This document shows positions 1-9,144 of a stretch of 64,000 nucleotides of DNA, in pieces. Within the stretch, counting starts at the first letter, position 1, and every line of letters begins with the position of its first letter. Location: positions 1 to 64,000 of the forward strand of contig NZ_JAHCQH010000022.1 in NCBI RefSeq assembly GCF_018449475.1, written 5' to 3'. Both the position numbers and the translations under genes were made by a program. The DNA is from Ancylobacter radicis. Its GTDB lineage: Bacteria > Pseudomonadota > Alphaproteobacteria > Rhizobiales > Xanthobacteraceae. The notes under the pieces were generated by a model. The model was not told the origin of the DNA, did no database searches, and worked only from the letters and a program-made list of their open reading frames with translations.

Positions 1-125
1 TGCTGGAGCCTATCGGTAACATCCCGCCGGCCGAAGCCGAGGAGCGCTACTACGTCATGCTCGGTGAGCAGAAAATGGCGGCGTGACTTAAACCAAATGG
101 CCTCCGGTGAAGTCGGGGCGGTTCA
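1..125 (+). mobile_element. right end of an IS3-family insertion sequence
   Basis: The window opens inside an IS. The end of a transposase frame is followed by about 40 noncoding bases that finish in GGGGCGGTTCA at 115-125. Read on the other strand, the terminus begins TGAACCGCCCC, the usual tip of the inverted repeat of one IS3 subgroup. The recombinase stop codon lies only 9 bp farther on, so the IS sits directly against the next gene. The left end is outside the window, so intactness cannot be judged. Confidence 0.75.
3..86 (+). CDS. IS3-family transposase OrfB, C-terminal 27 residues (cut by window edge)
   Basis: The frame reads LEPIGNIPPAEAEERYY and stops at 84-86. This is the typical C-terminus of the DDE transposase of IS3-family elements, where the sequence RLLEPIGNIPPAEAE is strongly conserved. 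Only the tail is visible; the catalytic domain lies outside the window. The gene belongs to the IS whose end is at 125. Confidence 0.75.
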   Translation: MEPIGNIPPAEAEERYYVMLGEQKMAA

Positions 126-133
126 CGTGTGCG

Positions 134-1090
134 TTAGATCAGCACCCGCTCAACCTCGTCCAGCGTCACCTCATCCGACCGCCGGTCATAAAGCTGGGTA
201 GTACGCGTCGACGAATGGTTCGCCATGGCGGCCGCTCGCTCAAGCGTCCCGCCATTCTTCAGGTAGGCCGTGATGCCGGTCGCCCGGAACGTGTGGTTCC
301 CGACCTTGGTGCCGATCCCGGCCGCTGCCGCACGCCGTCCGATCATCGCATAGGCATTGGCTTGGGGGAGAGGGCTCTGCGTCAGCTCGCCCGTGCCACG
401 CCCGATCGTGCGGAACAGCGGCCCGCGCGGATCCTCTCCCAGCCCGCAGCCGTCGATGTAGGCGTGCAGATAGGTTTCAAGGTTGTGGTGGCAGGGCATC
501 TCGTGCCGCTTGCCACCCTTCTCGTGCAGCCTCACCCACAGGCGCCGGTTCTGCACATAGACGTCCTCGACCTTCATCGCGAGCGCCGCACCCACCCGCG
601 CGAAGGAATAGACCATCAGGCCGATAAGCGCTCGGTCCCGCAGGCCGATGGGCGTGGTCACGTCGATCGCGTCCAGCAGCGTTCGCGCCTCCTCCGGTGC
701 GAGTACCGGCGTGCGCCCCCGCTTCACGATGTGCGAGGGGCCGCGCACCGACGCGGCAGGGTTCACCGGCACCACCTGCCCGGTCACTAGCCAGTCGAAC
801 AGATGGCGCACCGCAGCCAACCGCTGCTTGGCGGTCGGCGCAGCGTGCGAGCGGGTCTGCATTTCCACCCAGGCGGAAACGTGCAGCGGGCGGATCTCGC
901 CCAGCCCCGATACGCCCTGATCCGCGCACCATGTCAGGAAGTCGGTCACGGCGCGGCCGTAGGCGCGGCGGGTGTGCGGATTGCGGATGTTCGCGGTGAA
1001 AAAGTCGAGGAAGCGCATCTGGGCGCGGTCGCAGGCAGCTGCGACAAGCAAGGGCAGTGCCGGGCTCACGATGCGGGTGAGCTGGTTCAT
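134..1090 (-). CDS. tyrosine-type site-specific recombinase (XerC/D-like), 318 aa
   Basis: An N-terminal SAM-like core-binding domain spans about residues 25-110 and a catalytic domain about 125-318. The catalytic set is visible: Arg165 in SFARVGA, the HTFRATG box (His266, Arg269), His292 in MANHSS and nucleophile Tyr301 in TTQLYDRR. The protein appears complete. Its ATG overlaps the stop codon of the upstream gene as ATGA (1087-1090), which implies translational coupling. It lies between an IS end and the CRISPR-Cas locus and may have mobilised this accessory region, but no attachment site was found next to it. It could also be an orphan Xer-like enzyme. Confidence 0.88.
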   Translation of the reverse strand: MNQLTRIVSPALPLLVAAACDRAQMRFLDFFTANIRNPHTRRAYGRAVTDFLTWCADQGVSGLGEIRPLHVSAWVEMQTRSHAAPTAKQRLAAVRHLFDWLVTGQVVPVNPAASVRGPSHIVKRGRTPVLAPEEARTLLDAIDVTTPIGLRDRALIGLMVYSFARVGAALAMKVEDVYVQNRRLWVRLHEKGGKRHEMPCHHNLETYLHAYIDGCGLGEDPRGPLFRTIGRGTGELTQSPLPQANAYAMIGRRAAAAGIGTKVGNHTFRATGITAYLKNGGTLERAAAMANHSSTRTTQLYDRRSDEVTLDEVERVLI

Positions 1091-1791
1091 TGACTACGCT
1101 CACAAAAGGTTACTGCGAACCAGGGAGGCATAATGTTGTCAGGCTGAGGCCTACCCTCTAGCCCAACACCGCCATCGGTCTCGAAGCTATGCCAATGGTC
1201 GATTACGTACTCCTGCTCAACGACCTGTTGGACCTGTCTCTGACTGGCGCCGAATGCCCCGGGAGGCGGCCCCCCGACGCTTACCGTGCCTTCGATCCGG
1301 ACAAGGCGAATTGGAGACGGAATATCCATGGGACCAGTTCGGCCTCGATGGATATGGGGCGGCAATTCAGCTGGACTGAGTGGATGCTGCTCTTTGCCGC
1401 CAATCTGACCCTCAGCGCGCTCCTTCAGTAGCGTGCCATCCGAATTGCGCCCTTGCCCCGATCCGATGAGAAAACGCCCTTTTGTAATCTCTGAGACACG
1501 CCATCCCGGTGCAGGGCAATTAACTCCCTTGATCACCAAAATAGCATCCACGGGCAGTTCCGACGGTTGGGTGACCCCACCCAACGCTCGTATCAAACCG
1601 CCTCCGGTCAGCCACGCCCAAGACGCGGCTATGGTAACGACAACCGCAGCTACGGCAGCAGCCGCTGCGGCTTTCCATAGATGATCCATCAGCGCCTTAC
1701 GCCCTTGCGCAAAGAAGTCGGCCTTACCCTCTTCGGGCGGAGGAGCTGAACCTTTGACCTCACCTCCTGGCTGCGTCTCACCAATCATCAC
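1087..1791 (-). CDS. membrane-anchored protein with phage tail-collar-like C-terminal domain, 234 aa
   Basis: Residues 1-40 are polar and probably cytoplasmic. Residues 41-62 form one Ala/Val-rich transmembrane helix. The remainder has tail-collar features: CPAPGW near residue 93, GGKEQHPLSPAELPPHIH at about 131-148, a His-rich spacer and a closing DNIMPPWFAVTFCE at 219-231. In phage tail-fibre proteins this pattern (G-H-LT-E-P-H-H, then LPPY-A-FC) forms a small collar or receptor-tip fold. I know of no characterised single-pass membrane version. It is coupled to the recombinase gene by an ATGA overlap and preceded by a palindrome at 1806-1825. Function unknown; the collar assignment rests on motif resemblance. 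Confidence 0.6.
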   Translation of the reverse strand: MMIGETQPGGEVKGSAPPPEEGKADFFAQGRKALMDHLWKAAAAAAVAAVVVTIAASWAWLTGGGLIRALGGVTQPSELPVDAILVIKGVNCPAPGWRVSEITKGRFLIGSGQGRNSDGTLLKERAEGQIGGKEQHPLSPAELPPHIHRGRTGPMDIPSPIRLVRIEGTVSVGGPPPGAFGASQRQVQQVVEQEYVIDHWHSFETDGGVGLEGRPQPDNIMPPWFAVTFCERSQ

Positions 1792-1805
1792 CCATCCCCA
1801 GACAT

Positions 1806-1825
1806 ATGATAAAGGACATTATCAT
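1806..1825. promoter_or_regulatory. operator-like palindrome upstream of the collar-like gene
   Basis: ATGATAA at 1806-1812 is matched by TTATCAT at 1819-1825 around a 6-bp spacer. The site lies 14 bp from the start of the leftward gene, where a repressor would block transcription. A second inverted repeat, AGGCGT-N6-ACGCCT, follows at 1832-1849. The rest of the 205-bp gap up to cas3 shows no gene. Confidence 0.4.
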
Positions 1826-1996
1826 ACATTTAGGCGTGCGATAACGCCTTCGGTTTGATGGGGAAGCCGCGCCGAGGAAATCCAAGTGACAACAGTTGGC
1901 GAATCGACGGTAAACGTGACAGAGTAACTATCTAAGGTTGCGAGGGTGCTCGATGTCTAGCGATTGCTTCCTTTGTCAGGGTGGTCATAAATCAAC

Positions 1997-4525
1997 GTGA
2001 CCCTGGAGGCTCCAGATATAGGCTGCGGATTATCCGCATGGGGGAAGTGTTCGCCCGACCGGCAGAACTTTCATCATCTCGCCCATCACTCTGCGGATGT
2101 CGCTGCGGCACTTCTTATTTTGTTAGATCAGCCCATAATTCGGCGCGCGGCTGATGCGGCGCTTGGGCGTGAATTGGACGAGGTAGAATTGCGGGCGCTT
2201 ACCGCGCTCGCCTTTCTGCACGACATCGGAAAATTGGCACCAGGTTTTCAAGCCAAGGGTTGGGTGGGCCAGCATAACGTCCCATTTCGCGGCCACCTGG
2301 AATGCGGGTGGCTCTGGACCCGAACGCTAGATGCGCAGTCATTGGCCGGAGCGGCCCGCCATCTGGCGCGCTGGTCCGAAATCCGCATTTGGTTGTTGGT
2401 CTTGTTTGCCCATCACGGCCGCCCCGTCCCCGCGCCGGGTTCAGGATTAGCCAGCCCGTTCTATACGCCTCGCGATATCGCTTATGACTGGAAGGTAGAA
2501 GAAGAACGGATGGGTGAAGCGTTGCTTGCCTGGTTCCCCGATTTCGCTGAGCTTCTGCCTCCCCCTGCCTCGCCCCGGCTCGTGCATTTCTTCTGCGGCC
2601 TTATCACCCTCGCGGATTGGATCGGGTCGGACCAGCGTGCCTTCCCCTTCGAGCCGACGTTCCGGCCAGATTACTGGGCCACCGCACAGGCGCGGGCGGT
2701 ACAGCGCATTCGTGACATCGGATTTTCGCGGGAGGGACTGAGCCTTCGTGGATCCCCGGGCTGGGCGCTGATCTCCGACCATGCGGCGCCGCGGCCGGCA
2801 CAGGCAGCGGCCGGAGCGATGCCGCTGCAGGAGCGACTTGTTCTGCTGGAAGCTGAGACGGGAGCCGGCAAGACGGAAGCCGCGCTTTGGCGGTTTGTCT
2901 CCCTGGTGGCGGCCGGAGAGGTCGACGCGCTCTATTTCGCCGTTCCCACCCGTGCGGCGGCGCGACAGCTTCAGCGTCGGGTAAACGACGCTCTGGAACG
3001 CATGTTCGTTGATCCGCCGGAGGCGGTACTGGCCATTCCCGGTCAGGTAAAGGCCGGTGAAGCCTCGGGCGCCCGGCTTCCTGATTTCACCATGCTGTGG
3101 GACGACGAGAAAGATTTACCGGCCCGCTGGGCCGCTGAACATGCCGCACGCTTTCTCGCCTCCCGCGTGGCTGTGGGCGCGGTCGACCAGGTGGCGCTCG
3201 GCGGACTTCAGGTCAAATACGCGCATTTGCGCGGTACGACGTTGAGTCGGGCACTGCTCGTCATCGACGAGGTGCATGCGTCCGACGCTTACATGACCAC
3301 GATCCAAACGGCGATGGCGCGTGACCATATCTCGCTGGGCGGCCATGTCATGCTGATGTCCGCGACCCTGGGGGCCGTCGCGCGGGCGCAATGGTTCGAA
3401 CAGCCGGTGGGTAACTACGCCAGCGAGGCGGCTGTGCCTTATCCCGCCATCTGGACATCCCGCGGTGTGCAGCCCGTTGAGGCGGAGGTCGGAGCGGGCA
3501 AGACGGTGCATGTGCGGGCGTCGGCAGGCTGGACGGGTGACGACGCGGCCCGCCTTGCCACAGATATGGCGCGGCAGGGCGCGCGCGTGCTTGTGATCCG
3601 AAACACGGTGGCGCGGGCTCAGGAGACCTATGCGGCCTGCCGGGCTCAAGCGACTGACTGGCTGTTGCAGGTCAACGGCATCCCGACCCTTCATCATGGC
3701 AGGTTCGCAGCGGAAGATCGGGCGCGGCTCGATGAGGCGGTCGAACAGGCGATTGGCAAGGGCAGTCCCGTCGGCAGCCGCATCGTCATCGGCACGCAGA
3801 CGCTGGAACAGTCGCTGGATCTGTGCGCTGATCTGCTGATCACGGACCTGTGCCCGATGGATGTGCTGCTTCAGCGCATCGGTCGCCTGCACCGTCATCG
3901 GCGCCCCCGTCCAGCGGGCTTCGAGGTGGCGCGCGCCGTGGTGCTCACGCCCCCGGACGGTCTCGATGGGTTAACGCGCAGGGCGGACAACGGGCTCGGT
4001 GCTTATAGCGATGGCGCGACGCTCAGCGGCATCTATCTCGACGTGCCGGGCCTCGCGGCGACCTTGGACGAGATCGACGCGCGGCCGGTCTGGCACCTGC
4101 CGGCCATGAATCGCGCGCTGGTGGAAGCCGCGACGCACCCCGAGGCGCTGGAGGCGGTCGCTGAGCGGCGGGGATGGCAGGATTACAGCCAGAGGGTAAG
4201 CGGCAAACGGCTCGGCGATCGCGCCACCGCCCGTCTCGGTCTTCTCGACCGCGCGCAGCCGCTGGCCGAATTCCCTGATGACGAGACCTTGCGCACCCGC
4301 CTTGGCGAGGATGGCGTGGTGCTCCGGTTGCCGGAGGACACACCGGGAGCGTTCGGTCTTCCCGTCTCGGTACTGGCAATCCCTGCCCGTTGGTCGCGTG
4401 GGCTGACGGGCGAGGAAGAGGTCGTGGTGGAAGAGAGCGGGCCGCCGCTGCGGCTGAAGCTGGCCGACCGCGTGATGATTTACGGGCCGGCAGGGTTGAG
4501 CCGTGGGGGAACCGACAAAGGATGA
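1997..4525 (+). CDS. cas3: CRISPR-associated nuclease-helicase Cas3, type I-E
   Basis: This 842-residue fusion degrades target DNA recruited by Cascade. The N-terminal HD nuclease shows HHLAHHSADVA (about 26-36), HDIGK (76-80) and AHHGR (139-143). The SF2 helicase shows Walker A ETGAGKT (about 288-294), DEVH (425-428), SAT (456-458) and motif VI QRIGRLHRH (about 627-635). The start is a GTG with no clear Shine-Dalgarno; an in-frame stop lies just upstream, and the conserved N-terminal AWGK-xn-H pattern follows it, so this start fits. The stop overlaps the cas8e ATG (ATGA). All key residues are present, so the enzyme should be active. Confidence 0.95.
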   Translation: MTLEAPDIGCGLSAWGKCSPDRQNFHHLAHHSADVAAALLILLDQPIIRRAADAALGRELDEVELRALTALAFLHDIGKLAPGFQAKGWVGQHNVPFRGHLECGWLWTRTLDAQSLAGAARHLARWSEIRIWLLVLFAHHGRPVPAPGSGLASPFYTPRDIAYDWKVEEERMGEALLAWFPDFAELLPPPASPRLVHFFCGLITLADWIGSDQRAFPFEPTFRPDYWATAQARAVQRIRDIGFSREGLSLRGSPGWALISDHAAPRPAQAAAGAMPLQERLVLLEAETGAGKTEAALWRFVSLVAAGEVDALYFAVPTRAAARQLQRRVNDALERMFVDPPEAVLAIPGQVKAGEASGARLPDFTMLWDDEKDLPARWAAEHAARFLASRVAVGAVDQVALGGLQVKYAHLRGTTLSRALLVIDEVHASDAYMTTIQTAMARDHISLGGHVMLMSATLGAVARAQWFEQPVGNYASEAAVPYPAIWTSRGVQPVEAEVGAGKTVHVRASAGWTGDDAARLATDMARQGARVLVIRNTVARAQETYAACRAQATDWLLQVNGIPTLHHGRFAAEDRARLDEAVEQAIGKGSPVGSRIVIGTQTLEQSLDLCADLLITDLCPMDVLLQRIGRLHRHRRPRPAGFEVARAVVLTPPDGLDGLTRRADNGLGAYSDGATLSGIYLDVPGLAATLDEIDARPVWHLPAMNRALVEAATHPEALEAVAERRGWQDYSQRVSGKRLGDRATARLGLLDRAQPLAEFPDDETLRTRLGEDGVVLRLPEDTPGAFGLPVSVLAIPARWSRGLTGEEEVVVEESGPPLRLKLADRVMIYGPAGLSRGGTDKG

Positions 4526-6036
4526 TGCGCAACCTTCTCCTCGCCCCTCTCATCGAGACAAACGCCGGTGGGCACAGCCTGCCCGGCCTGTTCGCCGCCA
4601 TGGTACGGGGCGAGGTGACCGGCTTTCCGGCATTGCGCCCGCATCAGCGGCCGGCGCTGCATATGTTTCTGGTCCAGCTCGCTGTGCTGGCGCTCGACGC
4701 CGCGGGCGCACGCGATCTGCCGCAGCATGAGGCGACGTGGCGGAAGGCGCTGCGCGGGCTGACGCCGGATTTCCCCGACGATGAGCCCTGGTGCCTCAGT
4801 GTCGACGATCGCGCCAAGCCAGCCTTCCTGCAGCCGCCCGATCCCGGCGGGCTGAAATGGTCGCCCGTCGCCACGCCGGACGCGCTCGACATGCTGGTCA
4901 CCTCGCGCAATCACGATGTGAAGCGCGAGATCGCCCGCGAGGGCGCTCCGCAGGACTGGTTCTTCGCTCTTATCAGCCTACAGACGATGGAAGGTTTTGG
5001 CGGGGCGGGAAATTACGGCATAGCCCGGATGAATGGCGGCTCCTCCTCGCGCGTAATGATCGGCCTCGCGCCGGCCCGCCCGGGCTCGGCGGAAGTCGAT
5101 CCCTCGCTGTGGTGGCAACGCGATGTGCGTCGGCTGCTGGAAACCCGGTCGGGTCTCCGAGGGCCGGCGCTGTTGTGGCTGGAGCCCTGGCCGGAAGGTC
5201 GCTCCCTGGGGCTCGACACGCTGGATCCGCTGTTCATCGAAGTGTGCCGGCGCATTCGCCTGACCAAGCGGGCGGGACAGCTTCTGGCCGAGCGGAGCAC
5301 TTCCAAGGCCGCGCGCCTTGCGGGGAAGGAGTCGAAGGGCAAAACCGGCGACCCCTGGGCGCCGCTCCATGTCGCGGAGGGCAAGGCGCTCACCTTGGGC
5401 GAACGCGACTGGACCTGCGACATGCTGGTGACGCTGCTGTTCAAGGGGGACGGGCGCGAATGGAAAGTGCCGCTACTGGCCCGCCCTGCGCCGGGCGAGG
5501 AGGCGACACCGCTGCTGCTCATTGCCGAGGCCTTTGCGCGGGGCAACTCGAAGACCGACGGCTTCCGGTCCCGCGTCATCCCGGTGCCGCGCGCCGTTGT
5601 CACGGATTTCCTTGGTCCGCGCCCGGTGGCGGTGGCCGAAGAACTGCTCGCGGACATCGCTGCCATCGACGTGGCGCTGCGCGACGGCCTCGCGCTGATT
5701 GCCGCCGGCGGCGACCGCGACAAGGTTGGCAAATCGCACTACGCGCGCACCGGCCCAGCCCGCGCCGCGCTGCGCCGCGCCGCCGACCGGCTGTTCTTTC
5801 CCGAGCTTTGGAGACGGGTCGCCGCGACATCGGATGCCGAATTCGGCCGCCTGCGCCTTGCCTTCCTGGAAGCACTCGCCGGATTGGCGCGGCGGGAATT
5901 CCGGACCGCCCGGGACACCATTCCCTGCGCCAGCATTCAACGCCCGCGCGCGGAGGTGCGCGGCGCGGCTCGTCTCGAGGCGCGGCTTGCCGGGGCGATG
6001 GAGAAATTCAAGCAACCGGAGGCAGCCCATGGCTGA
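4522..6036 (+). CDS. casA: Cascade large subunit Cas8e (Cse1/CasA), 504 aa
   Basis: Large subunit of the type I-E surveillance complex, which reads the PAM and recruits Cas3. The sequence begins MMRNLLLAPLIET and has the family features of a short N-terminal strand, a WR-rich core and a C-terminal four-helix region ending before 6036. The ATG at 4522 overlaps the cas3 stop as ATGA and was preferred to a GTG at 4390, which would add 44 Arg-rich residues lying inside cas3. The stop overlaps the cse2 start (ATGGCTGA). About 500 residues is normal for the family. Confidence 0.93.
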   Translation: MMRNLLLAPLIETNAGGHSLPGLFAAMVRGEVTGFPALRPHQRPALHMFLVQLAVLALDAAGARDLPQHEATWRKALRGLTPDFPDDEPWCLSVDDRAKPAFLQPPDPGGLKWSPVATPDALDMLVTSRNHDVKREIAREGAPQDWFFALISLQTMEGFGGAGNYGIARMNGGSSSRVMIGLAPARPGSAEVDPSLWWQRDVRRLLETRSGLRGPALLWLEPWPEGRSLGLDTLDPLFIEVCRRIRLTKRAGQLLAERSTSKAARLAGKESKGKTGDPWAPLHVAEGKALTLGERDWTCDMLVTLLFKGDGREWKVPLLARPAPGEEATPLLLIAEAFARGNSKTDGFRSRVIPVPRAVVTDFLGPRPVAVAEELLADIAAIDVALRDGLALIAAGGDRDKVGKSHYARTGPARAALRRAADRLFFPELWRRVAATSDAEFGRLRLAFLEALAGLARREFRTARDTIPCASIQRPRAEVRGAARLEARLAGAMEKFKQPEAAHG

Positions 6037-6559
6037 CGACAGCGACGCTATCGCCCGGATCGCCCTTGGCATTGCCGGGGCACTCGGCGCGACCGACCCC
6101 GGCGAGAAGGCGCAGGCGCGGCGCATGGATGAGCAGGGCGCGCCGCTGTTCTGGCGGCAAGTGGCGCGGCTTGGCATCTCCCCCTCGCAGGAGCAGCTCT
6201 GGCTGCGCTTTACCCGCATGGTGGCGTTGCTGACGCCGGCCAGCGCCACGGAGTCGATTCATCAGTCCGGCCGTCGTCTCGGTGCCGTGCTGGCCGATGG
6301 CGGCGATGCCGGCGCCGATCTCCGGGCCTCCAGTCGGCCGTTTCTCTCCGAACAGCGGCTGGCCCGCCTGCTCGCCAGCCGCGACGAGGCACGGCTGGAA
6401 GCGCTGGAGCGCGCCATCCGCATGGTTGGCCGCTCCCGCCCCCGGCTCGACGTGGTGAGCCTCGCGCGCACCGTGATGAGCGCCGAGAGCAACGCGCTCG
6501 CCCGCGACTATTACGCCCGCATTGACAGAAGCCCCGCCCGGGAGGTCGAACATGCCTGA
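6029..6559 (+). CDS. casB: Cascade small subunit Cse2 (CasB, Cas11e), 176 aa
   Basis: All-helical protein, two copies of which form the inner belly of the type I-E Cascade and stabilise the displaced strand. Support comes from length, position between casA and casC, and family-like segments such as FWRQVARLG near residue 35 and SEQRLARLLASRDEA near residue 107. The ATG at 6029 overlaps the casA stop by 8 bases and the stop overlaps casC by 8 bases. An in-frame upstream extension inside casA was rejected as noncoding. This subunit diverges rapidly, so the call depends partly on gene order. Confidence 0.9.
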   Translation: MADDSDAIARIALGIAGALGATDPGEKAQARRMDEQGAPLFWRQVARLGISPSQEQLWLRFTRMVALLTPASATESIHQSGRRLGAVLADGGDAGADLRASSRPFLSEQRLARLLASRDEARLEALERAIRMVGRSRPRLDVVSLARTVMSAESNALARDYYARIDRSPAREVEHA

Positions 6560-7688
6560 GCCCCGTTTCCTGCAGATCCATTTTCTCGCCCCCTATACGG
6601 CGGCCCTGCTGAACCGCGACGATGCCGGCCTCGCGAAGCGGCTGCCGTATGGCGGCGCCATGCGCACCCGTGTCTCCTCGCAATGCCTCAAGCGCCACTG
6701 GCGTCTCGCCGACGATCCGCACGCGCTGGCGGCGCTGGCCGCAGATGCAGCATCGTTCCGCTCCCGCGAGATCATCGACCGCCGGGTGCTGGAAGGCTGG
6801 ACGCAGGGCGTTGACGAGGGCGTGGTGAAGCCCATCCGCGAGGCGCTGCTGGTCGCCGTCTATGGCGACAAGGGTGCCGACAAGAAGTCGCGTCAGACGC
6901 TGCTGCTGGGCGAGGCCGAGATCGCCTTTCTCACCGCCGAGGCGCGCCGGCTTGTCGTTGCCGCCGCGGGCGATGCAAAGGCGGCCGACGAGTTGGCGAA
7001 GGAATGGCGCAAGTCCGACAAGGCCAATCTCAAGGCACTGGGCGAGGGCGCGAAACTCCCCGGCGGTCTGACCGCCGCCTTGTTCGGGCGCATGGTCACC
7101 TCCGACCCGCGCGCTAACATCGATGCGCCGGTTCATGTCGCGCACGCCTTCACCGTCCATGCGGAGGAGGCGGAAAGCGATTATTTCATCGCCGCCGACG
7201 ATCTCGCCCGCGAAGAGGAGACGGGCGCCGACACCATTCAGGAGACCGAACTGACATCAGGCCTGTTCTACGGTTATGTCGTGGTCGACATTCGCGGCTT
7301 GCTCTTCAATCTCGCGGGCGATGCCGAGCTGGCCGGCGCAGTGCTGCACAATCTTCTCTATCTCATCGCCGAGGTCTCTCCGGGTGCCAAGCTCGGCTCG
7401 ACGGCGCCCTATTCCCGCGCCTCGTTCCTTCTGGTGGAAGCCGGCGACCGCCAGCCCCGGTCGCTGGCCGAAGCGTTCCGTGATCCGTGCGCGGCGCAGG
7501 CGGGCGTCGCCATCCGGCGGCTCGCCGATCATCTGACCCGCCTCGACGAGGCCTATGCGACCGGTGAGACACGGCGTTTTCTCTCGCTGGCGAACACCGA
7601 TATTCCCGGCGCCGAACGCGGCGCGCTGGCCGATCTCGCGCATTTTGCCGGCACGCTGCCGCAGGCGTTCGCGGAACCCGCCGCATGA
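6552..7688 (+). CDS. casC: Cascade backbone subunit Cas7e (Cse4/CasC), 378 aa
   Basis: RRM-fold backbone protein, six copies of which wrap the crRNA spacer in type I-E. The N-terminus MPEPRFLQIHFLAPYTAALLNR followed by GLAKRLPYGGAMRTRVSSQCLKR is characteristic of Cse4, as is the thumb region with SDPRANIDAPVHVAHAFT near residue 185. The C-terminal AKLGSTAPYSRA also fits. Length is normal. The ATG at 6552 overlaps the casB stop (ATGCCTGA) and the stop overlaps casD (ATGA). Confidence 0.95.
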   Translation: MPEPRFLQIHFLAPYTAALLNRDDAGLAKRLPYGGAMRTRVSSQCLKRHWRLADDPHALAALAADAASFRSREIIDRRVLEGWTQGVDEGVVKPIREALLVAVYGDKGADKKSRQTLLLGEAEIAFLTAEARRLVVAAAGDAKAADELAKEWRKSDKANLKALGEGAKLPGGLTAALFGRMVTSDPRANIDAPVHVAHAFTVHAEEAESDYFIAADDLAREEETGADTIQETELTSGLFYGYVVVDIRGLLFNLAGDAELAGAVLHNLLYLIAEVSPGAKLGSTAPYSRASFLLVEAGDRQPRSLAEAFRDPCAAQAGVAIRRLADHLTRLDEAYATGETRRFLSLANTDIPGAERGALADLAHFAGTLPQAFAEPAA

Positions 7689-8353
7689 CCCGTCGCTGGC
7701 TGCATCTGCGCCTTGTGGCTCCCCTCATGGCCTTTGGTGATGTCGCCATCGACCATGTCGGGCCGACGCGCGACTTTCCCTCCGCCTCCGCGCTAACGGG
7801 CCTGCTTGGCAACGCCCTCGGTTGGCGACGCGAGGATGGGGCGGCGCACCAGTCCTTGCAGGACAGGCTCATTTTCGGCGCACTTGTTGCCCGGCCAGGC
7901 CATTTGCTGACGGACATCCAGAACGCCAAGCTGGAGGCGAACGACCGCGGCTGGACCACGTGGGGCAAACCGGACGAACGGGCGGGCGCAACCTATGATT
8001 CGCCGCACCGCCGCCGCCGCGACTTTCTTGCCGACCACGACTGCCGCGTCGTGCTCCGGCTGCGCGACGCCCCGGAGGGTCCCGATCTTGACGCTCTAGC
8101 GGCAGCACTCGACCGGCCGGCGAGGCCGCTCTTCATCGGCCGCAAGCCCTGCCTGCCCGCCGCTCCCCTTGTTGCCGGATGGGTCGAAGGGGTGGATGTT
8201 CGTGCTGCCCTCGCCGCGCTCGGGTTGGGAGGCCGCGCACTCTGGCCGGCCGACGAAGAGGGCGGCACCCGCCGCGATGTCGCCGACCGGCGCAACTGGC
8301 AGACCGGGCTTCATGGGGGCGCCTCCCGGGTGAGCGAGGGAGAAATCGCATGA
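7685..8353 (+). CDS. casD: Cascade subunit Cas5e (CasD), 222 aa
   Basis: Cas5 caps the 5' handle of the crRNA in Cascade. The N-terminus reads RWLHLRLVAPLMAFGDVAIDHVGPTRDFPSAS, with the signature PTRDFPS-x2-ALTGLLG. A Gly-rich pattern and a segment ending RRDVADRRNWQTG are typical of the C-terminal half of Cas5e. The start and stop overlap their neighbours as ATGA. It appears intact. Confidence 0.93.
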   Translation: MTRRWLHLRLVAPLMAFGDVAIDHVGPTRDFPSASALTGLLGNALGWRREDGAAHQSLQDRLIFGALVARPGHLLTDIQNAKLEANDRGWTTWGKPDERAGATYDSPHRRRRDFLADHDCRVVLRLRDAPEGPDLDALAAALDRPARPLFIGRKPCLPAAPLVAGWVEGVDVRAALAALGLGGRALWPADEEGGTRRDVADRRNWQTGLHGGASRVSEGEIA

Positions 8354-9132
8354 GCCTGCATCTGGTGGAGGCGCCGATTGCCTTGCGCGACCTGCATCTG
8401 TGGGCCGGCGCGCGGCGGTTGGTGGCGAAGGGATCCGGCGGAAGCGGCATTGATGAAGGGGTTATGCTGCATCATCTGTTGGGCGAGACCTTTGGCCCGG
8501 CCGCCTTGCAGCCTTTCCGCCTTCTTGTGGCCGAAGGCGGACAGGCGGCGACGCTCTACGCCTATGCCGCACAGGACGCTGAGGGGCTGCGCCAAACGGC
8601 GCTCGCGAGCCTGACGCCCGGACAGCACGCCGTCATCCGGCTCGATCGTCTGCGATCCATTCCCCGACCCACCTCAATCTGGCGGGAAGGTCAGCGCATT
8701 GGCTTCGATGTGCGCCTGCGCCCGGTGGTGCGGCTGCGCAACGATAGTACCGGCCAGACCGAGACGGGGGAGGCCGTATCGCTGCGCAAGGGTGCCGAGG
8801 TTGACGCCTTTCTCGCGCGCAGCCTGCGCACCGGGGTGGACAATCCAAGCCCGCCGGACCGCACGACGGTCTATCTCGACTGGCTGGCGGAGCGTCTCGC
8901 CGGGGCGGCTCAGCTTGAGACGGAAACGACCCGCCTCGTCGGCTTCCGGCGGCAGGTTGTTATCCGCAACGCGCGGCGGCTCGAAGGGCCTGATGCGACC
9001 GTGCACGGCACGCTGATCGTTACCGACACCGAAGCCTTCGCCCGTGTGCTGGCGGCAGGCATCGGCCGTCACCGGGCCTATGGCTATGGCATGCTTCTGC
9101 TGCGCCCGCCGCAACGCCGGCCCGGGGGCTAA
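8350..9132 (+). CDS. casE: crRNA-processing endoribonuclease Cas6e (Cse3/CasE), 260 aa
   Basis: Cas6e cuts the precursor CRISPR RNA at the base of each repeat hairpin and stays bound to the 3' handle. The N-terminus MSLHLVEAPIALRDLHLW and the C-terminal glycine-rich loop GIGRHRAYGYGMLLLRP (about 239-255) are diagnostic. ATG 8350 overlaps the casD stop as ATGA. A longer in-frame start at 8179 would add 57 Arg-rich residues inside casD and was rejected. The array repeats have a stable hairpin that suits this enzyme. Confidence 0.93.
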   Translation: MSLHLVEAPIALRDLHLWAGARRLVAKGSGGSGIDEGVMLHHLLGETFGPAALQPFRLLVAEGGQAATLYAYAAQDAEGLRQTALASLTPGQHAVIRLDRLRSIPRPTSIWREGQRIGFDVRLRPVVRLRNDSTGQTETGEAVSLRKGAEVDAFLARSLRTGVDNPSPPDRTTVYLDWLAERLAGAAQLETETTRLVGFRRQVVIRNARRLEGPDATVHGTLIVTDTEAFARVLAAGIGRHRAYGYGMLLLRPPQRRPGG

Positions 9133-9144
9133 GAGGAGAGGGTC

